From Mycolicibacterium xanthum (GTDB lineage: Bacteria > Actinomycetota > Actinomycetes > Mycobacteriales > Mycobacteriaceae), in NCBI RefSeq assembly GCF_019710635.1, contig NZ_JAIFZS010000020.1:62001-126000 (forward strand): 64,000 nt of DNA, read 5' to 3'. The translations under genes and the position numbers were made by a program. The notes beneath the pieces are model-generated. The model was not told the origin of the DNA. It saw nothing but the letters and a program-made list of their open reading frames with translations, and made no database searches. Below are positions 9,820 through 18,583 of this stretch, in pieces; the first letter of the stretch is position 1, and the number at the start of each line of letters is the position of its first letter.

Positions 9820-9832
9820 CGCCGCGATACCC

Positions 9833-11092
9833 ATGACGCCAGACCGTGCGCCTCGCAGCAGGCGTGGCCCGCTGCTGTTGATCCTGTTCGCCGCACTGAT
9901 GGCGGGTTCCGGCAACGGCATCTCCATCGTCGCCTTCCCCTGGCTGGTGCTGCAGCGCACCGGCTCCGCGCTCGACGCCTCCATCGTGGCGATGGCGGGC
10001 ACCCTTCCGCTGCTGGCCGCCACGCTGATCGCCGGTGCCGCGGTGGATTTCCTGGGCCGCCGGCGGGTGTCGATGATCTCCGATGCGCTGTCGGCGGTGT
10101 CGGTCGCGACGGTGCCGGTGCTGGCCCTGGTCTTCGGCGCCGAGGTGATCAACGTGGCGGTGCTGGCCGGGCTGGCGGCGCTGGGGGCGTTGTTCGACCC
10201 GGCGGGGATGACGGCGCGCGAGACGATGCTGCCCGAGGCGGCGACCCGCGCCGGCTGGACGCTCGACCACGCCAACTCGGTCTACGAGGCGGTGTTCAAT
10301 CTGGCCTACATCGTCGGGCCCGGAATCGGCGGCCTGCTGATCGCCACGCTCGGCGGCGTGAACACGATGTGGGTGACGGCGGGGGCGTTCTGCCTGTCGA
10401 TCCTCGCGATCGGCGTGCTGCGTCTGGAAGGGGCCGGCAGACCGGACCCGACCGCGCTCTCCGCCGGGGTGTGGGCCGGCATCGTCGAGGGTCTGCGGTT
10501 CGTCTGGAACAACAGGGTGCTGCGCACGCTGGCGTTCATCGACCTGGCGGCCACCGGCCTGTACATGCCGATGGAGAGCGTGCTGTTCCCGAAGTACTTC
10601 ACCGACCGCGACGAGCCGGCGCAGCTCGGCTGGGTGCTGATGGCGCTGAGCATCGGCGGCCTGGTCGGCGCACTGGGCTACGCGGTGATGTCGAAGTACC
10701 TCAGCAAGCGTGCGGTCATGCTGATCGCGGTGCTGACGCTGGGCGTGGCGATGACGGTCATCGCTTTTCTGCCGCCGCTGCCGATCATCCTGGTGCTGTG
10801 CGCGGTCGTCGGGTTCGTCTACGGGCCGATCGCGCCGATCTACAACTACGTGATGCAGACCCGCGCGCCCCAGCACCTGCGCGGCCGGGTGGTCGGGGTG
10901 ATGGGGTCGCTGGCATATGCAGCCGGGCCGCTGGGCCTGATCCTGGCCGGTCCGCTCGCCGACGCGACGGGTCTGCACGCGACGTTTCTGGCGTTGTCGC
11001 TACCGATGCTGGCGCTGGGCGTGCTGGCGCTGTTCCTGCCCGCGCTGCGCGAGCTGGACGAGACCGGACCGGCCGACGTCAGATCGGGCTGA
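9833..11092 (+). CDS. tap: Tap-type MFS drug efflux pump (Rv1258c orthologue)
   Basis: The 419-residue, roughly 12-helix transporter equals Rv1258c in length and matches it nearly throughout. Shared stretches include SIVAFPWLVLQR, PMESVLFPKYFTD and QHLRGRVVGVM. Tap exports aminoglycosides such as streptomycin and spectinomycin, and also tetracyclines, giving intrinsic tolerance. It stands alone, and its stop codon is one base from the convergent small gene. Confidence 0.93.
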   Translation: MTPDRAPRSRRGPLLLILFAALMAGSGNGISIVAFPWLVLQRTGSALDASIVAMAGTLPLLAATLIAGAAVDFLGRRRVSMISDALSAVSVATVPVLALVFGAEVINVAVLAGLAALGALFDPAGMTARETMLPEAATRAGWTLDHANSVYEAVFNLAYIVGPGIGGLLIATLGGVNTMWVTAGAFCLSILAIGVLRLEGAGRPDPTALSAGVWAGIVEGLRFVWNNRVLRTLAFIDLAATGLYMPMESVLFPKYFTDRDEPAQLGWVLMALSIGGLVGALGYAVMSKYLSKRAVMLIAVLTLGVAMTVIAFLPPLPIILVLCAVVGFVYGPIAPIYNYVMQTRAPQHLRGRVVGVMGSLAYAAGPLGLILAGPLADATGLHATFLALSLPMLALGVLALFLPALRELDETGPADVRSG

Positions 11093-11093
11093 G

Positions 11094-11423
11094 TCAACCC
11101 CGGAGGTACGTGACGACCGCGCGTAGCCAGCGCCGCCCGGTGGGCTCCGAGATCCGCTCGACCAGATCGAGGTCGGCGATCACGTAGCCGCCGGAGGCGC
11201 GGTACCACAGGCCGACCAGGCACAGCTCCAGCGCGGCCATCGTGGTGACCGGGCCCGGCGCGATCGCGTCCAGGCGGGCGTCGGCCACGAACGCCGGGTA
11301 CGGCGACCTCGCACTGTCGACGACGGCACGCACGTGGATCTCCAGTGCGCTGGCCGACAGGTCGGCGGATTCTCTTCTCTGCTGTAACGACTTCACCTGG
11401 GCGAAGACGACGCTGTCTCGCAT
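11094..11423 (-). CDS. Conserved hypothetical protein
   Basis: This is a 109-residue soluble protein that I do not recognise. It has a helical N-terminal half (VKSLQQRRESADLSASALEIHVRAV is the character) and a tryptophan-containing C-terminal half ending RRWLRAVVTYLRG. ATG 11423 is chosen because TATTGT lies six bases before it as a leaderless -10; an in-frame start at 11477 would ignore that promoter. No partner is evident. Confidence 0.6.
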   Translation of the reverse strand: MRDSVVFAQVKSLQQRRESADLSASALEIHVRAVVDSARSPYPAFVADARLDAIAPGPVTTMAALELCLVGLWYRASGGYVIADLDLVERISEPTGRRWLRAVVTYLRG

Positions 11424-11429
11424 GCGACG

Positions 11430-11435
11430 ACAATA
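11430..11435 (-). promoter_or_regulatory. -10 box of the small hypothetical gene, leaderless
   Basis: On the minus strand TATTGT ends six bases before ATG 11423. Confidence 0.45.
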
Positions 11436-11490
11436 GCCGTAACACGTCGGTAACATCACATCGCCGCGGTCAACCATCCTTCGCGCGCCC

Positions 11491-11496
11491 TAGACT
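11491..11496 (+). promoter_or_regulatory. -10 box of the FAD-linked oxidase gene, leaderless
   Basis: TAGACT lies seven bases before GTG 11504. Confidence 0.55.
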
Positions 11497-11503
11497 GACG
11501 GCT

Positions 11504-12868
11504 GTGCAGTCAGCGTTGCCGCAACTGATCGCCACCCTCCCCGAGGGCGCCGTCGTCACCGATCCCGACATCCTCGGGTCCTACCGGCACGATCGCGCCG
11601 CCGATCCACACGCGGGCACCCCGCTGGCGGTGGTCCGGCCGCGCCGCACCGAAGAGGTGCAGGCCGTGCTGCGCTGGGCCACCGAGCACCGTGTCGCGGT
11701 CGTCCCGCGCGGAATGGGGACCGGGCTGTCCGGCGGCGCCACCGCGCTCGACGGCGGAATCGTGCTGTCCACCGAGAAGATGCGCGACATCACCGTCGAC
11801 CCGGTCACCCGCACCGCGGTCGCCCAGCCCGGCCTGCTCAACGCCGAGGTGAAGAAGGCCGTCGCCGAGTACGGGCTGTGGTACCCGCCGGACCCGTCGT
11901 CGTTCGAGATCTGCAGCATCGGAGGCAACATCGCCACCAACGCCGGCGGGCTGTGTTGCGTGAAGTACGGCGTCACCACCGACTATGTGCTGGGCCTGCA
12001 GGTGGTGCTGGCCGACGGCACCGCGGTCCGGCTGGGCGGGCCACGGCTCAAGGACGTCGCCGGGCTCCCGCTGACCAAGCTGTTCGTCGGCAGCGAGGGC
12101 ACCCTGGGCGTGGTCACCGAGGTCACGCTCAAGCTGCTGCCGGCCCAGCACCCGGCGTGCACCGTGGTGGCCACGTTCGACTCGGTGGAGTCGGCGGCGG
12201 GCGCCGTCGTCGCCATCACCGGCAAGATCCGGCCGTCGATGCTGGAGTTCATGGACGCGGTGGCGATCAACGCCGTCGAGGACAAGTTGCGGATGGGCCT
12301 GGACCGTGGTGCCGCCGCGATGATGGTCGCCGCCAGCGACGACCGCGGCCCGGCCGGCGCGCAGGATGCCGAGTTCATGGCGGGGGTGTTCGCCGAACAC
12401 GGTGCCACGGAGGTGTTCTCGACGTCGGACCCCGACGAGGGCGAGGCGTTCGTCGCCGCCCGGCGCTTCGCGATCCCGGCGGTCGAGGCCAAGGGCTCGC
12501 TGCTGCTCGAGGACGTCGGGGTGCCGCTGCCCGCGCTGGCCGAGCTCGTCAGCGGGGTCGCCAAGATCGCCGCCAACCACGACCTGACCATCTCGGTGAT
12601 CGCGCATGCCGGCGACGGCAACACCCACCCGCTGATCGTGTTCGATCCCGCCGACGCCGCGATGGAGCAGCGCGCCCAGACCGCGTTCGGCGAGATCATG
12701 GACCTGGCCGTCAGCCTGGGCGGCACGATCACCGGCGAGCACGGTGTCGGTCGCCTCAAGCGGCCCTGGCTGGCCGGGCAACTCGGACCGGAGGCGATGG
12801 AGCTCAACCGGCGGATCAAGCAGGCGCTCGACCCGGACGGGATCCTCAACCCCGGAGCCGCGATCTAG
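11504..12868 (+). CDS. FAD-linked oxidase, GlcD/D-2-hydroxyacid dehydrogenase type (Rv1257c)
   Basis: The 454-residue protein has an FAD_binding_4 domain at residues 30-210 (PRGMGTGLSGGATALDGGIVLS, GGNIATNAGGLCCVKYG). An FAD-oxidase C-terminal domain ends with GEHGVGRLKRPWL. The length equals that of Rv1257c. It probably oxidises a D-2-hydroxy acid such as glycolate or D-lactate, but no iron-sulfur partner (GlcF) is adjacent. The GTG start is set by the leaderless -10. The next gene starts two bases after its stop codon. Confidence 0.9.
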   Translation: MQSALPQLIATLPEGAVVTDPDILGSYRHDRAADPHAGTPLAVVRPRRTEEVQAVLRWATEHRVAVVPRGMGTGLSGGATALDGGIVLSTEKMRDITVDPVTRTAVAQPGLLNAEVKKAVAEYGLWYPPDPSSFEICSIGGNIATNAGGLCCVKYGVTTDYVLGLQVVLADGTAVRLGGPRLKDVAGLPLTKLFVGSEGTLGVVTEVTLKLLPAQHPACTVVATFDSVESAAGAVVAITGKIRPSMLEFMDAVAINAVEDKLRMGLDRGAAAMMVAASDDRGPAGAQDAEFMAGVFAEHGATEVFSTSDPDEGEAFVAARRFAIPAVEAKGSLLLEDVGVPLPALAELVSGVAKIAANHDLTISVIAHAGDGNTHPLIVFDPADAAMEQRAQTAFGEIMDLAVSLGGTITGEHGVGRLKRPWLAGQLGPEAMELNRRIKQALDPDGILNPGAAI

Positions 12869-12870
12869 CC

Positions 12871-13554
12871 GTGGGCGTCGTCTATCTGGTGCGCCACGGC
12901 CAGGCGCGCGCGACCGCCTATGGCGCGGGCGCCCTGTCGCCCGAGATGGGCGGGCTGACCGAACTCGGTCGCGCACAGGCGGAATGCACCGGCAGTGCAC
13001 TGGCGGGGCGAATCGGGTCGCTGGACTGGGCGGAGTCGGGTGACCTCGTGCGGCAACGACAGACGCTCGACCTGATCCTGCCGGCGGCCGGCGACGGCCT
13101 GTCCGCCGCCGGCCACTCGCACTGGGACGAATACGACATGGACGCAATCCTCGGCCGCGACGGGCGCGCGGTGTCGATGTCGGGCCAGGACCTCCAGCGC
13201 GACGTCGACGACGCGCTGGCCGAGTGGGTGGCCGGCGGTGCACCCGCCGCCGGCGGCGAGACGTATGCCCAGTATCGGGATCGGTGCGCCGCAGCGCTGG
13301 CGTCGGTGCTGCCGCGCGCCGGCCGGGGCCAGACCGTGGTGGTGGCGTCGTCGTCCGGGACGATCACCCAGGTGCTGGCCGGACTGTGGGGACTGGACGG
13401 CCCCAGCTGGATCCGGCTCTCCCGCACCATGATCAACGCATCGATCACCAAACTGATCGTGGGCAGGCAGGGCGCATCGGTCATCTCGGTGAACGAACAC
13501 GGCCATCTCGAGAAGACGACGGCCGACGGCCGATCGATGATGACGTTCCGCTGA
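12871..13554 (+). CDS. Histidine phosphatase-superfamily protein with altered active site
   Basis: The 227-residue protein opens VVYLVRHGQAR, with phosphate-binding Arg8 and nucleophile His9. Where the superfamily normally has a second histidine (a HGG-type motif), this protein reads VVVASSSGTI with Ser161. A phosphatase or mutase of reduced or changed activity is therefore likely. GTG 12871 starts two bases after the oxidase stop codon, so the two are co-transcribed. Confidence 0.82.
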   Translation: MGVVYLVRHGQARATAYGAGALSPEMGGLTELGRAQAECTGSALAGRIGSLDWAESGDLVRQRQTLDLILPAAGDGLSAAGHSHWDEYDMDAILGRDGRAVSMSGQDLQRDVDDALAEWVAGGAPAAGGETYAQYRDRCAAALASVLPRAGRGQTVVVASSSGTITQVLAGLWGLDGPSWIRLSRTMINASITKLIVGRQGASVISVNEHGHLEKTTADGRSMMTFR

Positions 13555-13569
13555 CGAGTCAGTCGCTCG

Positions 13570-13611
13570 GGCCGGTAACGGCACACAGTGGGCGTTGAAC
13601 CGTTCCCGGTC
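13570..13611 (+). terminator. Imperfect hairpin after the phosphatase-like gene
   Basis: Arms 13570-13581 and 13600-13611 pair at 10 of 12 positions. It lies 15 bases after the stop codon and before the CYP130 promoter. There is no T tract. Confidence 0.4.
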
Positions 13612-13637
13612 GGGGAGTCACAATCCTGCCCAATCTA

Positions 13638-13667
13638 TTGACGCGCTAGGGTGACCTGTCGTATTCA
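13638..13667 (+). promoter_or_regulatory. CYP130 promoter, leaderless
   Basis: TTGACG (13638-13643) and TATTCA (13662-13667) are separated by 18 bp. The expected start of transcription is at ATG 13674. Confidence 0.65.
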
Positions 13668-13674
13668 TAAGACA
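13657..13674 (+). promoter_or_regulatory. Probable TetR operator over the CYP130 -10 box
   Basis: An 18-bp imperfect palindrome, TGTC-TAT-ATA-GACA in outline, matches at 7 of 9 pairs. It covers the -10 box and start site. The TetR gene that overlaps the end of the P450 gene is the likely ligand-responsive repressor. Confidence 0.5.
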
Positions 13675-14927
13675 TGACTGCGATTCTGTCTCAGAATTCG
13701 CCGGCCCGGTTCGAGCTGGCCGACGCATCCACCTGGTCCGATCCGTGGCCGATGTACCGCGCCCTGCGTGATCACGATCCGGTCCACCACGTCGTCCCCG
13801 AGGATCGGCCGGACAGTGACGAGCCAGGGGACTACTACGTGCTGTCCCGCCACGCCGACATCTGGGCGGCCGCCCGCGACCACGAGACGTTCTCCTCGGC
13901 GCAGGGCCTCACCGTCAACTACGGCGAACTGGATCTGATCGGCCTGGCCGACAACCCGCCGATGGTCATGCAGGACCCGCCGGCACACACCGAGTTCCGC
14001 AAGCTGGTCTCGCGGGGATTCACCCCACGTCAGGTCGAGGCCGTCGAACCCAAGGTGCGGGAGTTCGTGGTGACCCGCCTGGAGGCGCTGCGCGCCCGGG
14101 GCGGCGGCGACATCGTCGCCGAACTGTTCAAACCGCTGCCGTCGATGGTGGTGGCGCACTATCTCGGGGTGCCCGAGGAGGACCGCGGCCAGTTCGACGG
14201 CTGGACCGACGCGATCGTGGCCGCCAACACGGCCCAGGGCGGTGTCGGCGGCGCTCTCGAGACGCTGGGCGATGCGCTGGGCGGGATGATGGCCTACTTC
14301 ACCGCGCTGATCGAGCGCCGCCGCGTCGAGCCGGAAGACGACACCGTGTCGCATCTGGTCGCCGCCGGTGTCGGGGCCGACGGCGACATCGCCGGGGTGC
14401 TGTCCATCCTGGCCTTCACGTTCACGATGGTCACCGGCGGCAACGACACCACCACCGGCATGCTCGGCGGCTCGGTGCAGTTGCTGCATCGGCGTCCCGA
14501 CCAGCGCCGGCTGCTGGCCGAGAACCCCGGCCTGATCCCCGACGCGGTAGACGAGCTGTTGCGGCTCACCTCGCCGGTGCAGATGCTGGGCCGCACCGTG
14601 ACACGCGACGTGACGATCGGTGACGTCACCATCCCGCAGGGACGGCGGGCGATGTTCCTGTACGGCTCGGCCAACCGCGACGAGCGCCAGTACGGCCCCG
14701 ACGCCGGCGAGCTCGACGTCACCCGCAGGCCACGCAACATCCTGACCTTCAGCCACGGAGCACACCACTGCCTCGGCGCGGCCGCAGCCCGGATGCAGTC
14801 CCGGGTGGCGCTGGAGGAACTGCTGGCCCGGATACCTGATTTCGAGGTCGACGAGTCCGGAATCACCTGGGCCGGCGGGAGTTACGTGCGCAGGCCGTTG
14901 TCCGTCCCGTTCCGGGTGACCGGCTGA
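13674..14927 (+). CDS. cyp130: Cytochrome P450 CYP130
   Basis: The 417-residue protein closely matches M. tuberculosis CYP130 (Rv1256c), for example FSSAQGLTVNYGEL and VSRGFTPRQVE. The haem ligand is Cys366 in FSHGAHHCLG, the I-helix reads VTGGNDTTTG (253-262), and the ExxR pair is Glu294/Arg297. CYP130 is known to bind azoles and to N-demethylate dextromethorphan; its natural substrate is not settled. A 4-residue insertion near residue 50 (DSDEPGD) distinguishes this copy. Its stop codon overlaps the TetR start by one base. Confidence 0.95.
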   Translation: MTAILSQNSPARFELADASTWSDPWPMYRALRDHDPVHHVVPEDRPDSDEPGDYYVLSRHADIWAAARDHETFSSAQGLTVNYGELDLIGLADNPPMVMQDPPAHTEFRKLVSRGFTPRQVEAVEPKVREFVVTRLEALRARGGGDIVAELFKPLPSMVVAHYLGVPEEDRGQFDGWTDAIVAANTAQGGVGGALETLGDALGGMMAYFTALIERRRVEPEDDTVSHLVAAGVGADGDIAGVLSILAFTFTMVTGGNDTTTGMLGGSVQLLHRRPDQRRLLAENPGLIPDAVDELLRLTSPVQMLGRTVTRDVTIGDVTIPQGRRAMFLYGSANRDERQYGPDAGELDVTRRPRNILTFSHGAHHCLGAAAARMQSRVALEELLARIPDFEVDESGITWAGGSYVRRPLSVPFRVTG

Positions 14928-15514
14928 TGGCCGGCGACTGGCTGGCGTCCCGCCGCACCGAGGTGGCCGCCGACCGCATCCTGGACGCCGCCGGCGAGCT
15001 GTTCACGAAGAAGGATGCCGCCACCGTCGGCATGCACGAGATCGCCTCGGCCGCAGGCTGTTCGAGGGCCACGCTGTACCGCTACTTCGAGAACCGGGAA
15101 GCGCTCTACACCGCGTACGTGCACCGCGAGTCCTACCGGCTCTACCAGGAGATGACCGATCAGATCACGTCGCTGACCGACCCCCGGGAACGGCTCATCG
15201 AGGGCATGCTCGCCTCGCTGCGCAACGTACGCCAAAGCCCGGCGCTGGCATCGTGGTTCGCCACCACGCAGCGGCCGATCGGGGCCGAGATGGCCGAGCA
15301 GTCGGAAGTGATCAAGGCGCTGACCGAGGCGTTCGTGATCTCACTGGGCCCCGACGAGCCCGAGACGATCGCGCACCGCGCGCGCTGGCTGGTCCGGGTG
15401 ATGACCTCGCTGATGCTGTTCCCCGGCCATGACGACGACGACGAACGGTCGATGCTCGAGGAGTTCATGGTGCCCGTCGTGTTGCCCAGCCCGTCGCGCC
15501 AGGCCACCCAGTAG
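14927..15514 (+). CDS. TetR-family regulator (Rv1255c type)
   Basis: The 195-residue protein has a classical TetR helix-turn-helix at residues 15-60 (ILDAAGELFTKKDAATVG, then CSRATLYRYFENREALY). Its ATG overlaps the P450 stop codon as TGATG, so translation is coupled. By position it regulates cyp130 and itself. Confidence 0.9.
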   Translation: MAGDWLASRRTEVAADRILDAAGELFTKKDAATVGMHEIASAAGCSRATLYRYFENREALYTAYVHRESYRLYQEMTDQITSLTDPRERLIEGMLASLRNVRQSPALASWFATTQRPIGAEMAEQSEVIKALTEAFVISLGPDEPETIAHRARWLVRVMTSLMLFPGHDDDDERSMLEEFMVPVVLPSPSRQATQ

Positions 15515-15544
15515 GCCGGCACACCCGGGACCTGCCACACCGGC

Positions 15545-15590
15545 GTGAAGATATCTTCACACCGGTTGTCGAGTGTGAAGACAACTTCAC
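15545..15590. promoter_or_regulatory. Two tandem GTGAAG-N4-CTTCAC palindromes
   Basis: Site 1 (15545-15560) is a perfect 16-bp palindrome, GTGAAGATATCTTCAC. Site 2 (15575-15590) has the same arms around ACAA. The centres are 30 bp apart, about three helical turns. The gap lies between two convergent genes, so no promoter is obvious. The sites may bind a dimeric regulator or form alternative hairpins. Confidence 0.6.
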
Positions 15591-15645
15591 CTTTCCACGC
15601 CGGGCCTCGCCAAGCACCGCGAGCGGTTCCGCGCGTGGCGGCCGC

Positions 15646-16809
15646 TCAGACCCGCACGCGGGTGAACCGGTGCAGCACCCAGGCCAGCGGCACGGTCACG
15701 ACGAGGGTCCCGGCGAACAGCAGCCACACCGAGCCGGTGTAGATCGGGTAGTGCAGGAACTCCACCATCACCACCTCCATGGTGACCAGGTGGATCAGGA
15801 AGATCTCGTAGGAGATCTCCCCCAGGAACACCATCGGCCGGCTGGCCAGCAGCCGGGCGTACAGGCCGTTCTGCCCGCCGCCGCGACCCACCAGCGCCAG
15901 CGGCGCCACCACCAACGTCGCGATCACCGCATAGAACGCGGACTTCACCAGCGCATCGCGCAACTCGGCCGGTGATGTGGTGGGCTCCCCGCCGATCGGC
16001 GTCGACACGATGAGATAGCAGACAACCGCCAGCGGCAGGCACACCAGCGCGTAGGCGTTGACGCCCAGCGGTCGCAGCGCGGCGAGCATCATGCCGCCGA
16101 CGAACCACGCCAGATAACCGGGCAGCCACAGCCGGGCGCCGTCGGGTAACCAGTCCACCGTATGGACCAGAATCAGCCAGGCCGGTGAAACCAGCGCGAC
16201 CGCCATCAACCCCGCCAACAACAGCCGCGGCTGCCAGCGCCGCCGGCACAGCACGACCAACAGCAGGTAGGCCAGCACGGGCAGCGCGACGTAGAACGCG
16301 ACCTCGACCGCGAGGCTCCACATCTGCGTAAGACCCTGGTGCAGAAACGAATACAGGTAGTCATCGGTGTAGATCTGGGTCAGCGTCAGGTTGCGGAGCA
16401 GCCCCTCCCAGCTGTGGCCCGGGTTCGGGCCCGCGGTGCGGAAGTGGTACACGAGATAGGCCGCCAGCACCGTGACGACGTAGGCCGGCATGATCCGGCG
16501 CACCCGGTGCCAGGTGTAGCGGCGCACCGACGGCGCGGGGCCAGCCGTCGCGGCGGCATTCACCCACGGCGCGAACAGCAGGTACCCGGACAGCACGAAG
16601 AAGATCGGCACGCCGATCTCCATCCGGGAGAACACCAGCCCGGCATAGCCCTGCGGGTACCTGCCGGTGGTGTATGCCGCGTGGGTCAGCACCACCAGCA
16701 GCGCGGCGACCGCGCGGATGCCGGTCAGCGAGGCGACCCGCCGCGTGGTGGTGACCGATTCCAGACCTCCGACGTCGTCGACGTCGTCGGATCTGGCGGA
16801 CAGGCTCAC
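15646..16809 (-). CDS. Membrane acyltransferase 3 family protein (Rv1254 type)
   Basis: The 387-residue protein has about ten membrane segments. It begins with the family motif RVASLTGIRAVAALLVVLTHAAY (catalytic His in the first helix), followed by GVPIFFVLSGYLLF and RRIMPAY. Members O-acetylate or acylate sugars and lipids in the envelope; the substrate is unknown. GTG 16809 overlaps the DEAD-box helicase stop codon by four bases, so it is the second gene of that operon. Confidence 0.88.
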   Translation of the reverse strand: MSLSARSDDVDDVGGLESVTTTRRVASLTGIRAVAALLVVLTHAAYTTGRYPQGYAGLVFSRMEIGVPIFFVLSGYLLFAPWVNAAATAGPAPSVRRYTWHRVRRIMPAYVVTVLAAYLVYHFRTAGPNPGHSWEGLLRNLTLTQIYTDDYLYSFLHQGLTQMWSLAVEVAFYVALPVLAYLLLVVLCRRRWQPRLLLAGLMAVALVSPAWLILVHTVDWLPDGARLWLPGYLAWFVGGMMLAALRPLGVNAYALVCLPLAVVCYLIVSTPIGGEPTTSPAELRDALVKSAFYAVIATLVVAPLALVGRGGGQNGLYARLLASRPMVFLGEISYEIFLIHLVTMEVVMVEFLHYPIYTGSVWLLFAGTLVVTVPLAWVLHRFTRVRV

Positions 16810-18497
16810 TTCGACTTGGTCTTACCCCGGTGCGGCTTGGGCCCGCGGTCGGGTTGCAGGTTGATCAGCTGCCCCTGGATCCTGGTGTGCTCCAGCGCTT
16901 TCAGCGTCTTCCCGGACAGGTCCGCAGGCAGTTCGACCAGGGAGTAATCCAGCCTGATCGAGATGTGGCCGAAGTCGCTGCGGTGCAGGCCACCCTCGTT
17001 GGCGATGGCGCCCACGATCGCGCCGGGTGCCACCTTGTGCCGCTTACCCACCGAGATCCGGTACGTCGCAAGGTCACCACGCCGCTCACGGGGCGGCCGG
17101 TCCTCACGCGCCGGACGCTCCTTGCGCTCCCGCCGGGTGTCGGGCGGAGGCTCGGTCATCAGGAACTCTTCGCCGTCGCGGCTCTGCAGCGCCAGCGCCG
17201 CGGCGATGTCGGCCATCGGCACGTCGTGGTCGCGCTCGTAGCCCTCGATCAGCCTGCGGAACAGATCGATTCCCGGCGACGAGAGAGCCGAGGTGATCGA
17301 GTCACGGAACTTGGCCACCCGCTTCTCGTTGACGTCGTCGACCGACGGCAGCTCCGACTCGACGAGCTTCTGCCGGGTGACCCGTTCGATCGAGTTGAGC
17401 AGATGGCGTTCCCGCGGGGTCACGAACAGCAGCGCGGTGCCCGACCGTCCGGCGCGGCCGGTACGCCCGATGCGGTGCACGTAGGACTCCGGGTCGTGCG
17501 GGATGTCGTAGTTCAGCACATGGGAGATGCGCTCGACGTCCAGGCCGCGCGCCGCCACGTCGGTCGCGATCAGGATGTCGATCGATCCGTCCTTCAGCGC
17601 ACCGATGGTGCGTTCGCGCACGGCCTGTGGGATGTCACCGTTGATCGCGGCCGCGGAGAATCCCCGCGCGCGGAGCTTCTCGGCGACCTCCTCGGTGGCC
17701 TGCTTGGTCCGGACGAAGACGATCATCGCCTCGAAGGGCTCGACCTCCAGCAGCCGCGTCAGCGCGTCCATCTTGCGCGGACCGGCCACCTGCACGTAGC
17801 GCTGGGTGATGTTCTCGGCGGTCTGCGTCTTGGCCTTGACCGTCACCTCGACCGGATCGTGCAGGTACTTCGTGGTGATCTTGCGGATGCCGGGCGGCAT
17901 CGTCGCCGAGAACAACGCGACCTGCTTGTACTCCGGGGTGTCGGACAGGATGCGCTCGACGTCCTCGGCGAAGCCCATCTGCAGCATCTCGTCGGCTTCG
18001 TCGAGTACCAGGTAGTCCAGACGGGACAGGTCGAGGCTGCCCTTCTCCAGGTGGTCGATCACCCGGCCCGGGGTGCCGACGACCACCTGGGCCCCGCGCC
18101 GCAGACCGGCCAGCTGGGGACCATAGGAGCTGCCACCGTAGACGGGTAGAACGTGCACGTCCAGGTGGGCGCCGTAGCGGCTGAACGCCTCCGCGACCTG
18201 CAGCGCGAGCTCACGGGTCGGCGCCAGCACGAGGGCCTGCGTGTTGCGGCTCGCGGTGTCGATCTTCGACAGGATCGGGATGGCGAAGGCCGCCGTCTTG
18301 CCCGTTCCGGTCTGGGCCAGCCCGACCACGTCGGAGCCCGCGAGCATGGCCGGAATGGTCGCCGCCTGGATGGGCGAGGGCGACTCGTATCCGACATCGC
18401 CGACGGCCTGCAGCACCGCCGGGTGTATCTGCAGGTCGGCAAAGGTCAGGTCGCCGGTCAGGTCAGCGCTGCCGGTCGCCTCGTTCGAGGACGTCAT
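16806..18497 (-). CDS. deaD: DEAD-box ATP-dependent RNA helicase, DeaD/CsdA
   Basis: The 563-residue protein carries AQTGTGKT (61-68), PTREL (93-97), DEAD (166-169), SAT (197-199) and HRIGRTGR (341-348). A DbpA/CsdA-type RNA-binding domain lies at about 470-545 (VAPGAIVGAIANEGGL), and a basic tail ends KPHRGKTKSK. It unwinds structured RNA in ribosome assembly, decay and cold adaptation. A TAGAAT -10 box lies nine bases before ATG 18497. Confidence 0.94.
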   Translation of the reverse strand: MTSSNEATGSADLTGDLTFADLQIHPAVLQAVGDVGYESPSPIQAATIPAMLAGSDVVGLAQTGTGKTAAFAIPILSKIDTASRNTQALVLAPTRELALQVAEAFSRYGAHLDVHVLPVYGGSSYGPQLAGLRRGAQVVVGTPGRVIDHLEKGSLDLSRLDYLVLDEADEMLQMGFAEDVERILSDTPEYKQVALFSATMPPGIRKITTKYLHDPVEVTVKAKTQTAENITQRYVQVAGPRKMDALTRLLEVEPFEAMIVFVRTKQATEEVAEKLRARGFSAAAINGDIPQAVRERTIGALKDGSIDILIATDVAARGLDVERISHVLNYDIPHDPESYVHRIGRTGRAGRSGTALLFVTPRERHLLNSIERVTRQKLVESELPSVDDVNEKRVAKFRDSITSALSSPGIDLFRRLIEGYERDHDVPMADIAAALALQSRDGEEFLMTEPPPDTRRERKERPAREDRPPRERRGDLATYRISVGKRHKVAPGAIVGAIANEGGLHRSDFGHISIRLDYSLVELPADLSGKTLKALEHTRIQGQLINLQPDRGPKPHRGKTKSK

Positions 18498-18569
18498 CGA
18501 GTGGTGATTCTAGTGCCAGTCGGGGCGATTCCCCGCCGCGCGCCTGGCGGGGCACCCGTCACGGTCCGG

Positions 18570-18575
18570 TACGGT
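18570..18575 (+). promoter_or_regulatory. -10 box of lprE, leaderless
   Basis: TACGGT lies eight bases before GTG 18584. Confidence 0.5.
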
Positions 18576-18583
18576 GCCCAGGT

